Notes: generated from the letters alone by a model not told the origin. A stretch of 36,121 nucleotides of DNA from Nocardia suismassiliense (GCF_900269665.1 NZ_LT985361.1:1363827-1399947), one strand, 5' to 3'. Counted from the stretch's first letter, positions 16,493-26,130 are shown. A program made the numbers and translations.

Positions 16493-17032
16493 ATGTCGCG
16501 TATTGGCAAGAAGCCCATCGCAATTCCGGCCGGCGTCGAGATCACCATCGACGGCCAGCGCGTGTCGGTGAAGGGGCCCAAGGGCACCCTGTCGCACACC
16601 GTTGCCGAGCCGATCACCATCTCCAAGGGTGAGGACGGCCAGCTCGAGGTCGTCCGCCCGAACGACGAGCGCCAGAACCGCTCGCTGCACGGCCTGACCC
16701 GCACCCTCGTCGCCAACATGGTCGAAGGCGTGACCAAGGGCTACGAGAAGAAGATGGAAATCTTCGGCGTGGGTTACCGCGTGCAGGCCAAGGGCTCGAA
16801 CCTGGAGTTCGCTCTGGGTTACAGCCACCCGGTGCCGATCGAGGCGCCGGAGGGCATCACCTTCGCGGTGGAGTCGCCCACCAAGTTCTCCGTGTCCGGT
16901 ATCGACAAGCAGGCGGTCGGTCAGATCTCCGCTGTGATCCACGGACTGCGCAAGCCCGACCCGTACAAGGGCAAGGGCATCCGCTACGCCGGCGAGGTCG
17001 TTCGCCGCAAGGTCGGAAAGACGGGTAAGTGA
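16493..17032 (+). CDS. rplF: 50S ribosomal protein L6
   Basis: A 179-residue L6 with two repeated alpha/beta domains, starting [19 protein letters not shown] and carrying the C-terminal signature [22 protein letters not shown]. It binds 23S rRNA near the sarcin-ricin loop. GGGGAGGT precedes the ATG. Its stop lies two bases before the rplR ATG. Confidence 0.98.
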   Translation: MSRIGKKPIAIPAGVEITIDGQRVSVKGPKGTLSHTVAEPITISKGEDGQLEVVRPNDERQNRSLHGLTRTLVANMVEGVTKGYEKKMEIFGVGYRVQAKGSNLEFALGYSHPVPIEAPEGITFAVESPTKFSVSGIDKQAVGQISAVIHGLRKPDPYKGKGIRYAGEVVRRKVGKTGK

Positions 17033-17034
17033 TC

Positions 17035-17442
17035 ATGGCGCAAACCGAAAACCAGATCGCCAAGCGCAAGCCGCGCGGCAAGGACGCGTCCACGACGCGT
17101 CGGCTGTCGAAGACCCGCCGTCACTTCCGTCTGCGCAAGAAGGTCGAAGGCACCACCGAGCGTCCGCGCCTGGTGGTCAACCGCTCCTCGCGGCACCTGC
17201 ACGCGCAGCTGGTCGACGATTCGATCGGCAAGACCATCGCCGCCGCGTCCTCGATCGAGGCCGACGTGCGTGCGCTGGACGGCGACAAGTCGGCCAAGAG
17301 CAAGAAGGTCGGCGAACTGCTGGCCGCGCGTGCCAAGGCTGCCGGCGTCGAGGCCGTCGTGTTCGACCGTGGTGGTCACGACTACCACGGCCGCATCGCG
17401 GCGCTCGCCGACGCTGCTCGCGAAGGTGGGTTGAAGTTCTGA
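17035..17442 (+). CDS. rplR: 50S ribosomal protein L18
   Basis: A 135-residue L18, which binds 5S rRNA. A basic N-terminal tail ([30 protein letters not shown]) is followed by [20 protein letters not shown] and a C-terminal [31 protein letters not shown] 17035 is chosen over an overlapping GTG at 17029, since MAQTENQ is the likely native start. Confidence 0.97.
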   Translation: MAQTENQIAKRKPRGKDASTTRRLSKTRRHFRLRKKVEGTTERPRLVVNRSSRHLHAQLVDDSIGKTIAAASSIEADVRALDGDKSAKSKKVGELLAARAKAAGVEAVVFDRGGHDYHGRIAALADAAREGGLKF

Positions 17443-17470
17443 TGATCAAGACCAACGGAAGGAACGTCTG

Positions 17471-18130
17471 ATGCCGGGACGTCAACGGCGTGACGGCGGC
17501 AACGGACCCGCCGGACAGCAGAATGGTGCCGCCGGTGGCGGCGACAACCAGCGTGGTGGCGGCCGCGACCGCCGCGGTGGCAACGACCGCCGCGACCAGC
17601 AGGCCGAGAAGAACCAGCTCGAGCGCGTAGTCGCGATCAACCGCGTCTCCAAGGTCGTGAAGGGTGGTCGTCGCTTCAGCTTCACCGCCCTCGTGATCGT
17701 CGGTGACGGCAACGGTCTGGTCGGCGTCGGCTACGGCAAGGCCAAGGAAGTTCCGGCGGCCATCCAGAAGGGTGTCGAGGAGGCTCGCAAGAGCTTCTTC
17801 CGCGTCCCGATGATCGGCAGCACCATCGTCCACCCGGTTCAGGGTGAGGCGGCGGCCGGTGTCGTCATGCTGCGTCCGGCCTCGCCCGGTACCGGTGTGA
17901 TCGCCGGTGGCGCGGCGCGTGCCGTGCTGGAATGCGCTGGTATCCATGACATTCTGGCGAAGTCGCTCGGTAGCGACAACGCCATCAACGTCGTGCACGC
18001 GACCGTTGCGGCGCTCAAGATGCTGCAGCGTCCGGAAGAGGTCGCGGCTCGCCGTGGCCTGCCGCTCGAGGACGTTGCCCCTGCGGGCATGCTGCGTGCG
18101 CGCGCCCAGGCTGCGGGAGGTGCCAGGTAA
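17471..18130 (+). CDS. rpsE: 30S ribosomal protein S5
   Basis: A 219-residue S5. The first 45 residues are a Gly/Asn/Arg/Gln-rich extension, common in actinobacterial S5. The double-stranded RNA-binding domain follows ([33 protein letters not shown]), then the C-terminal domain with [26 protein letters not shown] lies before the ATG. The last base of its TAA is the first base of the rpmD ATG. Confidence 0.98.
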   Translation: MPGRQRRDGGNGPAGQQNGAAGGGDNQRGGGRDRRGGNDRRDQQAEKNQLERVVAINRVSKVVKGGRRFSFTALVIVGDGNGLVGVGYGKAKEVPAAIQKGVEEARKSFFRVPMIGSTIVHPVQGEAAAGVVMLRPASPGTGVIAGGAARAVLECAGIHDILAKSLGSDNAINVVHATVAALKMLQRPEEVAARRGLPLEDVAPAGMLRARAQAAGGAR

Positions 18131-18309
18131 TGGCAGATCTCAAGGTAACCCAGATCAAGAGCACGATCGGCGCCAAGCAGAACCAGCGTGAGAGCATGCG
18201 CACGCTCGGCCTGCGCAAGATCCGGCAGACCGTGGTTCGCGAGGACAACCCGCAGAACCGTGGCCTGATCAACGTCGTGCGCCACCTCGTGACAGTTGAG
18301 GAGGTCTGA
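18130..18309 (+). CDS. rpmD: 50S ribosomal protein L30
   Basis: A 59-residue L30, read directly from sequence: [14 protein letters not shown] at the start, then [17 protein letters not shown] and a C-terminal [12 protein letters not shown]. It overlaps the rpsE stop by one base (TAATG) and is followed by rplO one base after its stop. Length and motifs match the short bacterial L30. Confidence 0.97.
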   Translation: MADLKVTQIKSTIGAKQNQRESMRTLGLRKIRQTVVREDNPQNRGLINVVRHLVTVEEV

Positions 18310-18310
18310 C

Positions 18311-18754
18311 ATGACCATCAAGTTGCATCATCTGCGCCCCGCGCCCGGTGCCAAGACCGAGAAGACTCGGGTCGGCCGTGGTGAGGGTTCCAAGGGTAAG
18401 ACCGCGGGCCGTGGTACCAAGGGCACCAAGGCACGCAAGAATGTCCCGGCCGCCTTCGAGGGTGGGCAGATGCCGCTGCACATGCGGCTGCCCAAGCTCA
18501 AGGGCTTCACGAACCGGTTCCGTACGGAATACCAGGTCGTGAACGTCGGTGCCATCGCCAAGCTGTTCCCGGAGGGCGGCGAGGTCGGCAAGGCCGAGCT
18601 CGTGGCCGCCGGCGCGGTTCGCAAGAACCAGCTGGTGAAGGTTCTCGGCGACGGCGAGATCGGCGTCGCGGTCCAGGTGACCGTCGACAAGGTCACCGGC
18701 GCTGCCAAGGAAAAGATCACCGCGGCCGGTGGCTCCGTCACCGAGCTGGGCTGA
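18311..18754 (+). CDS. rplO: 50S ribosomal protein L15
   Basis: A 147-residue L15 with the basic Gly-rich N-terminal region ([21 protein letters not shown]). The central [16 protein letters not shown] motif and a C-terminal globular part ending in [12 protein letters not shown] follow. ATG 18311, one base after the rpmD stop, is preferred over an ATG five codons upstream that lies inside rpmD. It is the last gene before a strong hairpin. Confidence 0.98.
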   Translation: MTIKLHHLRPAPGAKTEKTRVGRGEGSKGKTAGRGTKGTKARKNVPAAFEGGQMPLHMRLPKLKGFTNRFRTEYQVVNVGAIAKLFPEGGEVGKAELVAAGAVRKNQLVKVLGDGEIGVAVQVTVDKVTGAAKEKITAAGGSVTELG

Positions 18755-18772
18755 CGGTACTCTGACAATCAA

Positions 18773-18806
18773 TGGCACCGGACGAGTGAAAGCTCGTCCG
18801 GTGCCA
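18773..18806 (+). terminator. Terminator hairpin after rplO
   Basis: TGGCACCGGACGAG (18773-18786) pairs perfectly with CTCGTCCGGTGCCA (18793-18806) around a 6-base loop. This 14-bp stem separates the ribosomal genes from secY, which must then be transcribed by read-through or by a promoter within the 129 bp before it. Confidence 0.85.
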
Positions 18807-18935
18807 CTGTTAGAGTTCAAGTTGTTGTCTGCCAAGCCTCGTCATGGTTTTCAGCGTCCCCAGATGCCGAATCATCGGATCTGCGGTTTGCTTGAAATTT
18901 CCATGTCCTGACCATGTCGTTCGCCAGGAGGATCT

Positions 18936-20258
18936 GTGCTTTCCGCCTTCGTATCGGCCTTCCGGACTCCGGACTTACGGCGGAAGATTCTCTTCACGCT
19001 GGGGTTGATCGCGCTGTACCGTCTGGGTGCCGCGTTGCCGTCCCCCGGCGTCGATTACAAGAACGTGCAGGCGTGCGTCAAGCAGGTGTCCGGCGGTGAA
19101 GACGCCGGTATCTACCAGCTGATCAACCTGTTCTCCGGTGGCGCGTTGCTGCAGCTGTCGGTGTTCGCGATCGGCATCATGCCGTACATCACCGCGAGCA
19201 TCATCATCCAGTTGCTGACCGTCGTCATCCCGCGGTTCGAGGAACTGCGCAAGGAAGGCCAGTCCGGCCAGACCAAGATGACGCAGTACACCCGGTACCT
19301 GTCGATCGCGCTCGCGGTCCTGCAGGCCACCGGCCTCGTCGCGCTCGCCTCTCGTGGCCAGCTGCTGCAGGGCTGCGACAAGGAGATCATCTCCAACAAC
19401 GGCATCTTCGCCATGATCATCATCGTGCTGGTGATGACCGCGGGTGCCGCGCTGGTCATGTGGTTCGGCGAGCAGATCACCGAGCGCGGTGTCGGCAACG
19501 GCATGTCGCTGCTGATCTTCGCCGGTATCGCCGCCCGCATCCCGACCGAGGGCAAGTCCATCCTGGACAGCCGCGGCGGGCTGGTCTTCGGGCTGGTGTG
19601 TGTCGCCGCGCTGGCGATCGTCACCGCGGTCATCTTCGTCGAGCAGGGCCAGCGCCGCATTCCGGTGCAGTACGCCAAGCGCGTGGTCGGCCGGAAGATG
19701 TACGGCGGCTCCTCGACCTACCTGCCGCTGAAGGTCAACCAGGCCGGTGTCATCCCGGTGATCTTCGCGTCCTCCCTGCTGTACCTGCCCAACCTGGTAT
19801 CCCAGCTCACGTCCTCGCAGAACAACCCGGACCCGAGCTGGTGGCAGGAGATCATCGCCAAATACCTGGTGAACCCGGGCAACCCGGTCTACATCGCGAT
19901 CTACTTCGGTCTGATCGTGTTCTTCACCTACTTCTACGTCGCGATCACCTTCAACCCGGAGGAACGCGCGGACGAGATGAAGAAGTTCGGTGGCTTCATC
20001 CCGGGGTACCGCCCCGGCAAGCCCACCGCGGATTACCTCAATCATGTGCTGAGTCGCATCACCCTCCCCGGCTCGATCTACCTCGGTCTCGTAGCTGTCC
20101 TGCCGAATCTGTTCCTCGACATCGGTGCCTCCGGTAATACCCAGAACCTCCCGTTCGGCGGCACCGCGGTGCTGATCATGGTGAGCGTCGGCCTGGACAC
20201 GGTGAAGCAGATCGAGAGTCAGCTGATGAATCGAAATTACGAAGGGTTCCTCAAGTGA
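18936..20258 (+). CDS. secY: Preprotein translocase subunit SecY
   Basis: A 440-residue membrane protein forming the SecYEG channel, with about ten hydrophobic segments. Typical motifs are visible: [17 protein letters not shown] at the first segment, a [22 protein letters not shown] block, a [12 protein letters not shown] segment and the [23 protein letters not shown] cytoplasmic loop that contacts SecA and the ribosome. The GTG at 18936 follows AGGAGG at five bases. It overlaps adk by four bases (GTGA). Confidence 0.98.
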   Translation: MLSAFVSAFRTPDLRRKILFTLGLIALYRLGAALPSPGVDYKNVQACVKQVSGGEDAGIYQLINLFSGGALLQLSVFAIGIMPYITASIIIQLLTVVIPRFEELRKEGQSGQTKMTQYTRYLSIALAVLQATGLVALASRGQLLQGCDKEIISNNGIFAMIIIVLVMTAGAALVMWFGEQITERGVGNGMSLLIFAGIAARIPTEGKSILDSRGGLVFGLVCVAALAIVTAVIFVEQGQRRIPVQYAKRVVGRKMYGGSSTYLPLKVNQAGVIPVIFASSLLYLPNLVSQLTSSQNNPDPSWWQEIIAKYLVNPGNPVYIAIYFGLIVFFTYFYVAITFNPEERADEMKKFGGFIPGYRPGKPTADYLNHVLSRITLPGSIYLGLVAVLPNLFLDIGASGNTQNLPFGGTAVLIMVSVGLDTVKQIESQLMNRNYEGFLK

Positions 20259-20800
20259 GAGTTGTACTGCTCGGTCCGCCGGGTGCCGGCAAGGGCACCC
20301 AGGCCGTCCTCCTGTCGGAAAAACTGGGCGTCCCGCACATCTCCACCGGGGATCTGTTCCGCGCGAACATCAGCCAGCAGACACTGCTCGGCCGTGAAGC
20401 ACAGAAGTACATGGACGCAGGCGATCTGGTGCCGAGCGACATCACCAACCGCATGGTCGAGGCCAGGGTGAACGAGCCCGACGCCGCGAACGGCTTTGTC
20501 CTGGACGGCTACCCGCGCACGGTCGACCAGGCCGACGCGCTGGAGAAGATCCTCAAGGACATCGACACCAAGCTCGACGCGGTGCTGTGCTTCGTGGTGG
20601 CCGAGGACACCGTCGTCGAGCGGATGCTCGCCCGCGGGCGCGCCGACGACAACGAAGGCGTGATCCGCAACCGGCTCCGGGTGTACCGCGAGGAGACCGA
20701 GCCGTTGCTCGAGCACTACGACGGACTGGTCGTCTCGGTGGACGGCGTCGGCGAGGTCGACGAGGTCAACGCGCGCGCACTGCGTGCGCTGGGACACTGA
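20255..20800 (+). CDS. adk: Adenylate kinase (short type)
   Basis: A 181-residue cytosolic kinase converting ATP and AMP to two ADP. The P-loop GPPGAGKGT lies at residues 7-15, followed by [10 protein letters not shown] (AMP site) and the DGYPRT motif. As usual in actinobacteria, the long zinc-finger LID domain is absent, and the short [16 protein letters not shown] segment takes its place. The GTG start overlaps the secY stop, indicating translational coupling. Confidence 0.97.
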   Translation: MRVVLLGPPGAGKGTQAVLLSEKLGVPHISTGDLFRANISQQTLLGREAQKYMDAGDLVPSDITNRMVEARVNEPDAANGFVLDGYPRTVDQADALEKILKDIDTKLDAVLCFVVAEDTVVERMLARGRADDNEGVIRNRLRVYREETEPLLEHYDGLVVSVDGVGEVDEVNARALRALGH

Positions 20801-20806
20801 GGCCGA

Positions 20807-21604
20807 ATGGTCTTCAACCGCAAGAAGAAGGTCGTGCCGTTCCGCACGGCGGGCGAGCTCGATGCCATGGCCGCGGCGGGCGCGATCGTCGGCCGCGCCT
20901 TGGTCGCCGTGCGTGCGGCCGCCAAGCCGGGGGTATCCACCCTCGAACTCGACGAGGTCGCCGAGCAGCTCATCCGCGATGCGGGTGCGGTGCCGTCCTT
21001 CAAGGGCTACCACGGTTTCCCCGGTTCGATCTGCGCGTCGGTGAACGACCGTGTGGTGCACGGGATTCCGACCGCGGCAGAAATCCTGACCGAGGGCGAC
21101 CTGGTCTCGATCGACTGCGGCGCCATTCTGGACGGCTGGCACGGTGATTCGGCGTGGACGTTCGGCGTCGGCAACATCATCGAAGCCGACCGGCTGCTGA
21201 GCGAAGCGACCAAGCTGTCCATGGAGGCCGGCATCGCGGCGATGCTGCCCGGCAATCGACTCTCCGATGTCTCGCACGCCATCGAACTGGGCACCCGCGC
21301 CGCCGAGCAGGAGCACGGCCGCGCCTACGGCATCGTCGACGGTTACGGCGGGCACGCCATCGGCCGCGAGATGCACCTGGATCCGTTCCTGGCCAACGAG
21401 GGCGACCCGGGCAAGGGACCGAAACTCGTGGTCGGGTCGGTCCTCGCGATCGAACCGATGCTCACCCTCGGCACCACGCAGACCCAGGTGCTCGACGACG
21501 ACTGGACCGTGGTCACCGTCGACGGCACCCGCGCCGCCCACTGGGAACACACTGTCGCCGTCACCGAGAACGGCCCGCGCATCCTCACCCTCCGCCCGGA
21601 GTAG
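20807..21604 (+). CDS. map: Methionine aminopeptidase, type I
   Basis: A 265-residue enzyme that removes initiator methionine from nascent proteins. All five metal ligands are visible: D103, D114, H183, E216 and E247. The conserved His85 lies in VVHG. The protein begins with a short basic extension ([21 protein letters not shown]). The gene starts six bases after adk, so secY, adk and map form one operon. The usual infA or rpmJ does not follow within the window. Confidence 0.96.
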   Translation: MVFNRKKKVVPFRTAGELDAMAAAGAIVGRALVAVRAAAKPGVSTLELDEVAEQLIRDAGAVPSFKGYHGFPGSICASVNDRVVHGIPTAAEILTEGDLVSIDCGAILDGWHGDSAWTFGVGNIIEADRLLSEATKLSMEAGIAAMLPGNRLSDVSHAIELGTRAAEQEHGRAYGIVDGYGGHAIGREMHLDPFLANEGDPGKGPKLVVGSVLAIEPMLTLGTTQTQVLDDDWTVVTVDGTRAAHWEHTVAVTENGPRILTLRPE

Positions 21605-21630
21605 GCGGAGTGCGGGCGCGCCGACTATAA

Positions 21631-21675
21631 GCGCCGCTCGACTCCTGCCCCTCCACGCGGAAGGTCGGGCGGCGC
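21631..21675 (+). terminator. Probable terminator after map
   Basis: GCGCCGCTCGAC (21631-21642) can pair with GTCGGGCGGCGC (21664-21675), 12 bp including one G-U pair, with a 21-base loop and no U-tract. It starts 26 bp past the map stop. Confidence 0.45.
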
Positions 21676-22166
21676 AACAGTTTGCGCCAGACACTGGCGG
21701 TCGGTGATACGCGCGGCGAGGAGTCGATGCGCACCGACGCCGGCCCCCGCCGGACGATCTCGCCTCGTGATCCGCCTGCGGCACATTGCTGCCGCTACCG
21801 AATCGTGGACGATACCCAGCTGCGTCGCTGGATCGGTGTCGTCGTTCCTTGCGCCTGCTGCGCTCGACCGTGACGTTGTGCCGAGCGGCGTTGCTCGGTG
21901 TCGAATCAGGTCGACATTTGTGCCTGATCCTGCGGTACCTGAACTCTGACTTTCTCCGGTACCTGAACTCTGCTGAAAGCGTATGTCCGGGTGGGTGCGG
22001 CCGACGCGAGTAGACCACTACTCGAATACGGTTGGCGCACCACGCGGTTCGAGTCCGCGTCACCCGCAGCGCGACGAGCACCCGCATCGGAAAAGTACGC
22101 GTGGTGTGCGAATTCCCTTGCGGCAGGTAGTCCTCGCCGACGGTGCGAAGGACCGGTAGCGGTCGG
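21676..22166. other. Intergenic region without a gene
   Basis: I see no convincing coding gene between the map hairpin and the methyltransferase. It holds a 16-bp direct repeat (21933-21972) and, around 22041-22070, a hairpin with a TTCGAGT loop that resembles a tRNA T-arm but lacks a usable anticodon arm. Confidence 0.4.
21933..21972. repeat. 16-bp direct repeat, two copies
   Basis: CGGTACCTGAACTCTG occurs at 21933-21948 and again at 21957-21972, identical, with 8 bases between (24-bp period). No function is evident. Confidence 0.8.
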
Positions 22167-22958
22167 TCAGTTGTCTCGAAGTTCGGCGCGCAGCACCAAA
22201 GTCACTAGGGGAAGGTCGAATTCGCCCTCCGCCGTCTCCGGCCTGCTGCGCAGGTATTCAGTGATGCGGTGCAGCACCTCGGCCCGTTGCTGCGGTGACA
22301 CCACCAGGGTGTGCGAATGGGTGCCGATGGTCGCGGCCAGCGACTCCGCGGTCCGCCGCTGGGCATGCGGGAATTCGGCGCGTTCGAAGATCTCGAACAG
22401 CGGGTGCTCGGGCAGCTGGGCGTCACCGAGTTCCGGCGGCGGCGCGGACGCGTCCGAGCGGGCGACCCGCCCCAATTCGGCGACCCAGTCCACTCGCGTG
22501 TCGTCGGTGTTCCACAGCGCCGCGAAGGTCCCACCCTTGCACAGCACCCGGGCGAACTCGGGAAACGCACGCTGCTGATCGAACCAGTGGAAGGCCTGGC
22601 CCGCGACGATCGCGTCCACCGACCCGTCCGGGAGCGGAATCTCCTCCGCCGACCCCTCCAGCGCACGCACCCCCGGCAGCCGCCGCATCAGCTCGACGCG
22701 CATGCCGTCGTCGGGCTCCACCGCGATCACCGACGCGCCTACCGCGAGCAGCCCCTCGGTGAGCTTGCCGGTGCCCGCCCCGAGGTCGACAACGATCGGC
22801 GCCGGGACGGTCGGCACCGCCTCCAGCGCCCACCGGATGGCCGCCAGGGGGTAGTCCGGGCGGTGTTCGGCATAGTCCATGGCGTGGGCGCCGAAGGAGG
22901 AGGCCCGCCGGGCATGCAGGGCACGCTTGCTCGCATCTCGATCAGTCGTATTCCCCAT
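22167..22958 (-). CDS. Class I SAM-dependent methyltransferase
   Basis: A 263-residue cytosolic protein with the Rossmann-type methyltransferase fold. Motif I VDLGAGTGKL lies at about residues 57-66, followed by VIAVEPDDGM (motif II acidic residue). EGSAEEIPLPDGSVDAIVAGQAFHWFD covers motifs III and IV, and the DQQRAFPEFARVLCKGG region follows. This pattern is typical of small-molecule methyltransferases annotated Methyltransf_11; the substrate cannot be told. The ATG at 22958 has only a G-rich upstream site. It is the last of a leftward group that includes the DUF4254 pair. Confidence 0.88.
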   Translation of the reverse strand: MGNTTDRDASKRALHARRASSFGAHAMDYAEHRPDYPLAAIRWALEAVPTVPAPIVVDLGAGTGKLTEGLLAVGASVIAVEPDDGMRVELMRRLPGVRALEGSAEEIPLPDGSVDAIVAGQAFHWFDQQRAFPEFARVLCKGGTFAALWNTDDTRVDWVAELGRVARSDASAPPPELGDAQLPEHPLFEIFERAEFPHAQRRTAESLAATIGTHSHTLVVSPQQRAEVLHRITEYLRSRPETAEGEFDLPLVTLVLRAELRDN

Positions 22959-22999
22959 GCGCCCACCCTAAGTCCGGGCCGCCGCCGATCGTGCGAGAT

Positions 23000-23428
23000 T
23001 TACGACGCGCCGGGTAATCGGCGCACGCCCGCGGACACCTCGGCGGCGAGGTCGTCGTAGCCGACGGCCAATTCCGCGAGCCGCTGCCAGGCGTCCCACA
23101 GGTCCCACTCGGAGGCACTCGCCAGCGCGGCGTAGGCGTTGGCGGTGAACTGGGCGAGCCGATCGATCACGGCACCGACCGTCTCGGTGTGCACGTGCGC
23201 GGCACCGTGCGCGGGCGGCAGCTGGACGGTGATCCAGCGGTCGATGTCGCGCACCAAACTCGCTCGCAGCGCGTCGATTTCGTCGGTGACCTCACGGCCC
23301 GCGCCCAGTCTGCGTTCGTGCAGCGTGGTCAGTTCGTGCGCGCACCGCAGCAGCGGGTTGTTCTCCGGGTGCTCACCCCGGCAGGCTTGCAGCACTTGAT
23401 GTTTCGCGGGGAGTTGGCCCGTCGTCAT
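23000..23428 (-). CDS. DUF4254-family protein
   Basis: A 142-residue helical protein. The segments NNPLLRCAHELTTLHERRL, DEIDALRASLVRDIDRWI and HVHTETVGAVIDRLAQFTANAYAAL match what I recall of DUF4254, a family with no established function. The start at ATG 23428 is fixed by its overlap with the stop of the upstream gene (ATGA), indicating translational coupling. A longer in-frame extension would run far into that gene and is unlikely. Confidence 0.75.
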   Translation of the reverse strand: MTTGQLPAKHQVLQACRGEHPENNPLLRCAHELTTLHERRLGAGREVTDEIDALRASLVRDIDRWITVQLPPAHGAAHVHTETVGAVIDRLAQFTANAYAALASASEWDLWDAWQRLAELAVGYDDLAAEVSAGVRRLPGAS

Positions 23429-23904
23429 CGGATACCTGTGTTCCGGCAGGAGCGCACGGTGTCCACGATCGACGTACCGGCGGGCCGAAAGCGGTTCTCC
23501 GGTGCCACAATCCACTCGCGGTACCCGGCGTGCGCATCGGCGGGCGAGGGCAGCGCGATCTCACCACCGATCGGCACGATCGAGACGTTGAGCCGGAACA
23601 GTTCCGCGAACAGCCGTACGTCGTCGGGCAGATCCGGCCGGACCAGAAAGGTCCAGCGCTTCGAGCGCACATGAGAGATAACGGGGCCCAATGGATTTCG
23701 ATGATGTATCAAATCGTCGTGGACCTGCTGACCGAGCGCGGCGGGCATGGTTATCGCGCCGACGAATCCGGCGCGGACGATGATCCGGCCGATCTCCGGA
23801 ACGAATCCGGCGGGGAGGTCGCAGGGGTGTCGGTAATAGGCGCATCGGGCGGCTGGGGTTTCCGCCAACGCCAGTTGGTCCATGAGAAGAGCCTCGACTA
23901 GCAT
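23425..23904 (-). CDS. Conserved hypothetical protein coupled to DUF4254 gene
   Basis: A 159-residue soluble alpha/beta protein. Its later half contains LGPVISHVRSKRWTFLV, FAELFRLNVSIV, then EIALPSPADAHAGYREWI. I recall similar stretches in Streptomyces and Nocardia proteins of uncertain annotation (some called primase-polymerase-like), but no catalytic acidic motif can be verified here. Start could be ATG 23904 or ATG 23883; the latter has a weak GAGG upstream. Its TGA overlaps the DUF4254 start, suggesting that the two products work together. Confidence 0.6.
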   Translation of the reverse strand: MLVEALLMDQLALAETPAARCAYYRHPCDLPAGFVPEIGRIIVRAGFVGAITMPAALGQQVHDDLIHHRNPLGPVISHVRSKRWTFLVRPDLPDDVRLFAELFRLNVSIVPIGGEIALPSPADAHAGYREWIVAPENRFRPAGTSIVDTVRSCRNTGIR

Positions 23905-24320
23905 CGTGTGTCTGGTGAAGCCGCCCGAGCTGGTGCGTTATGGACACTGAGGGTGACCTACAACACCGTTCGGGCGTGATCTCAGTAGAGCACTCCATGG
24001 CAGGGCATAAACGTTCCGTTCAATTAGTTCTCGAGAAGTTTGCCTGGGAGTTTCGCACCGTCTGCCCGGTTGACGTGCGGATCCGTCCAGCTGCACGTCG
24101 CCCCTCGATTCCGGCGTCAGTGCCGCGGCGCAAGATTGCGAACTGGGGGTACTTTAATACTTGATTTTCGGCCGACCCCGAGGCCGGCAACGCGGGCGCA
24201 CCACCCCGACGTCGCACGCCGGGTCATCCCCGAGGCGTACACCGCCAACCGTAGGGGCGTCAGCAAATTCAGGGTTTGTCACCGATGTGCGGCGGCGGGC
24301 CCGTCCCTACGCTGATCGGT
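23905..24320. other. Intergenic region between divergent genes
   Basis: No gene is supported here. A 74-codon plus-strand frame (23940-24164) has no ribosome site or motif. The region is AT-richer around 24010-24030 and 24150-24170 (TTTAATACTTGATTTT), suggestive of promoter sequence. A TACGCT -10-like element ends seven bases before the PLDc_N gene ATG. Confidence 0.35.
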
Positions 24321-24602
24321 ATGACAACGATTGCTCTCGCTTCCGCCCCGGCCCTGGCCAGCACCGCCGAAACGGCAGGCTCGATCGCCCTCGGCGTTTT
24401 CGCCGTAGCCGTCGCGCTCGGCGCCCTCGTCTTGTTCATCGCGGGCGTGGTGAGCGCGCTACGGTCCAGCAACTACGAGGCCGCCGGCAAAGCGATCTGG
24501 GTGCTGCTCATGCTCGCGTTCCCGTTCCTCGGCCCGGTGGTGTGGTTCATCTGGGGCCGTAACTCGACCATTCAGCCGATGCGGCCGAACACCGCCCTCT
24601 AA
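24321..24602 (+). CDS. Small membrane protein with PLDc_N-like domain
   Basis: A 93-residue protein with two predicted membrane segments (about residues 18-45 and 58-78). The second contains AIWVLLMLAFPFLGPVVWFIWGR, the signature of the PLDc_N (phospholipase-D nuclease N-terminal) domain found in many small actinobacterial membrane proteins. No enzymatic domain follows. ATG 24321 is preceded by a TACGCT element at seven bases and no ribosome site, consistent with a leaderless mRNA. It is convergent with the TPR-like gene (four bases between stops). Confidence 0.8.
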   Translation: MTTIALASAPALASTAETAGSIALGVFAVAVALGALVLFIAGVVSALRSSNYEAAGKAIWVLLMLAFPFLGPVVWFIWGRNSTIQPMRPNTAL

Positions 24603-24606
24603 CGCC

Positions 24607-26130
24607 TCAGGGCGTCGTACGGAAGAACAACACGCGATCACCGTGCTCGGCGAGCGGGGTGGTCGCGCTGATCTGCCGCAGACCGCTCGACGGAAGATAG
24701 GTGAGGTTGGCGAACATCTGGGTGTTGCCGAACGCCGCACGCAGCTTCGTCTCGTTGGCACGGTCGGCGTTCAGATCGGCCAGCATCTTGAAGTCCAACG
24801 GCGCCAACGGTTTATCCAGCGGCGCCTGCCCGGCCGGTCGGCCGAGCGCGGCGTACTGGGTTGCCGCCCCGTGCTCGTACCAGCACAGCTCGTAGGCGAC
24901 GTGCTCGGTCACCGTGATCGCGGCCACCGGCCAATCCTGGGACAGTCGCATCGCGAGCGGATGCTTTCCGACCGGCGTGAGCTCCCAATGCAGACTCAGC
25001 ACCGTCACCCAGCCGCCGTAGGGCTGATCGATCAGCACCACATCGTCGCCGAGCTTCTCCGCGGTGTTGACCTCCGCATCGGTGATCTTCCAATGCTGCT
25101 CGTGCTCACCGAGATAACTGGCTCGGTCCATGGGATAGGCGTCATCGGTCGCGTACGCGCCGATGATCGCCGCGCGGATCTGCGCGATCGCGTCCGGCAC
25201 CGGGCAGTACACGCTCAGCGCGCCGAAACTGGTGCCTATCTGCACCGGCATCGACGGCGGATCGGGCTCCGCACCGGGCAGCAGCGGTCTTAGGCCGACG
25301 AGCGCCAGCTTCCAGTTGAGTTCCTCGACGGTCGACAGATCGCCCGAGGACTTGAACAGGATCTGCTGCTGGGTCAGCCGTCCGGCCTGCTCCAGCGTGC
25401 GGCAACCGAGCTCAGCGAGCGCCTTGTACGACTTCGGGGTCAGATCGAGATCTTGAATCCCGCACGCGCGCAACCGGATCGACATGCTCATCGAGGTGAA
25501 CGCGGAATACCGCTCGCGATACATCGAGAGGGCCTGTTTGCGGGACCGGCCCACCATGAGGGTCCGCAGCAGCGTGCTCAAACTGGCCAGGTACTTGCCC
25601 GAGAGCTCCGGATTCGCCGCGGCCAGCGCCGCACGGATCCGGGCCGCCTCCTCGGTGGCCGCGACGGCGGCGTCCTGATCGAGGCGCCCGAGCCACACAC
25701 CACACTTCGATAGCCCGTCGGCACAGAGCCCCGCGACCTCCGGATGGATGCGGGCCACTTGCCGGTAGGCGTCACACGCGCGCCGGATGGTGGTGGTCGC
25801 AAGCTCCCGGCGACCGCTGTGCCTGGCCGCGAGCTCAACTGACCGCAGGGCCTCGTTCAGCTCACCCGCCAAACGCGCGTTCAGCACCTGTCCGGTGGAC
25901 AGCAACCGCAGCCGGATACCGACCGCCTCCTCGGCGGGCGCCAGTGCGTCCCTGGTCCGGTCCCGTACCGACCCGTCGGTCTTGGTGGCGATGAAGCCCT
26001 TCGCCAGATCGGCGAGCGAGGTGGCAAGTCGCAGATCCGCCTCGATCGAACGATCAAGCGCCGCATAGCGATCCGCGGCGACCCGACGCTCCAGCGCGTC
26101 CAGATCCATCGCGTCCCTCGTTTCCAGCAT
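24607..26130 (-). CDS. TPR-like protein with an RNA polymerase alpha-CTD-like domain
   Basis: A 507-residue soluble protein in three parts. Residues 1-215 are helical, TPR-like repeats. Residues 218-283 read IRLRACGIQDLDLTPKSYKA, then LGCRTLEQAGRLTQQQIL and ELNWKLALVGLRPL. This follows the order of the alpha-subunit C-terminal domain (LELSVRS-N-LK, TVGELL, LGL) and would form paired helix-hairpin-helix elements. Residues 290-507 are an unknown domain with LSVYCPVPD and WYEHGAATQYAALGRP. The ATG at 26130 has GGAGG only three bases upstream; ATG 26109 is an alternative. It lies downstream of dtd and pknG on the same strand, which suggests a link to PknG signalling, but no function is known to me. 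Confidence 0.7.
   Translation of the reverse strand: MLETRDAMDLDALERRVAADRYAALDRSIEADLRLATSLADLAKGFIATKTDGSVRDRTRDALAPAEEAVGIRLRLLSTGQVLNARLAGELNEALRSVELAARHSGRRELATTTIRRACDAYRQVARIHPEVAGLCADGLSKCGVWLGRLDQDAAVAATEEAARIRAALAAANPELSGKYLASLSTLLRTLMVGRSRKQALSMYRERYSAFTSMSMSIRLRACGIQDLDLTPKSYKALAELGCRTLEQAGRLTQQQILFKSSGDLSTVEELNWKLALVGLRPLLPGAEPDPPSMPVQIGTSFGALSVYCPVPDAIAQIRAAIIGAYATDDAYPMDRASYLGEHEQHWKITDAEVNTAEKLGDDVVLIDQPYGGWVTVLSLHWELTPVGKHPLAMRLSQDWPVAAITVTEHVAYELCWYEHGAATQYAALGRPAGQAPLDKPLAPLDFKMLADLNADRANETKLRAAFGNTQMFANLTYLPSSGLRQISATTPLAEHGDRVLFFRTTP

Noticed and set aside
21989..22072. tRNA-like structure: a perfect T-arm stem with TTCGAGT loop and flanking segments that can pair as an acceptor stem
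   Set aside because: The middle forms CGAGTAG/CTACTCG with a four-base loop, so there is no seven-base anticodon loop and no normal D-arm. At best it is a tRNA fragment or chance.
20237..22087. Long minus-strand frame of 616 codons across adk and map
   Set aside because: It lies antisense to two well-identified genes, has no ribosome site or recognisable motif, and its residues (Arg, Gly, Asp, His rich) are those of a GC-rich shadow frame.
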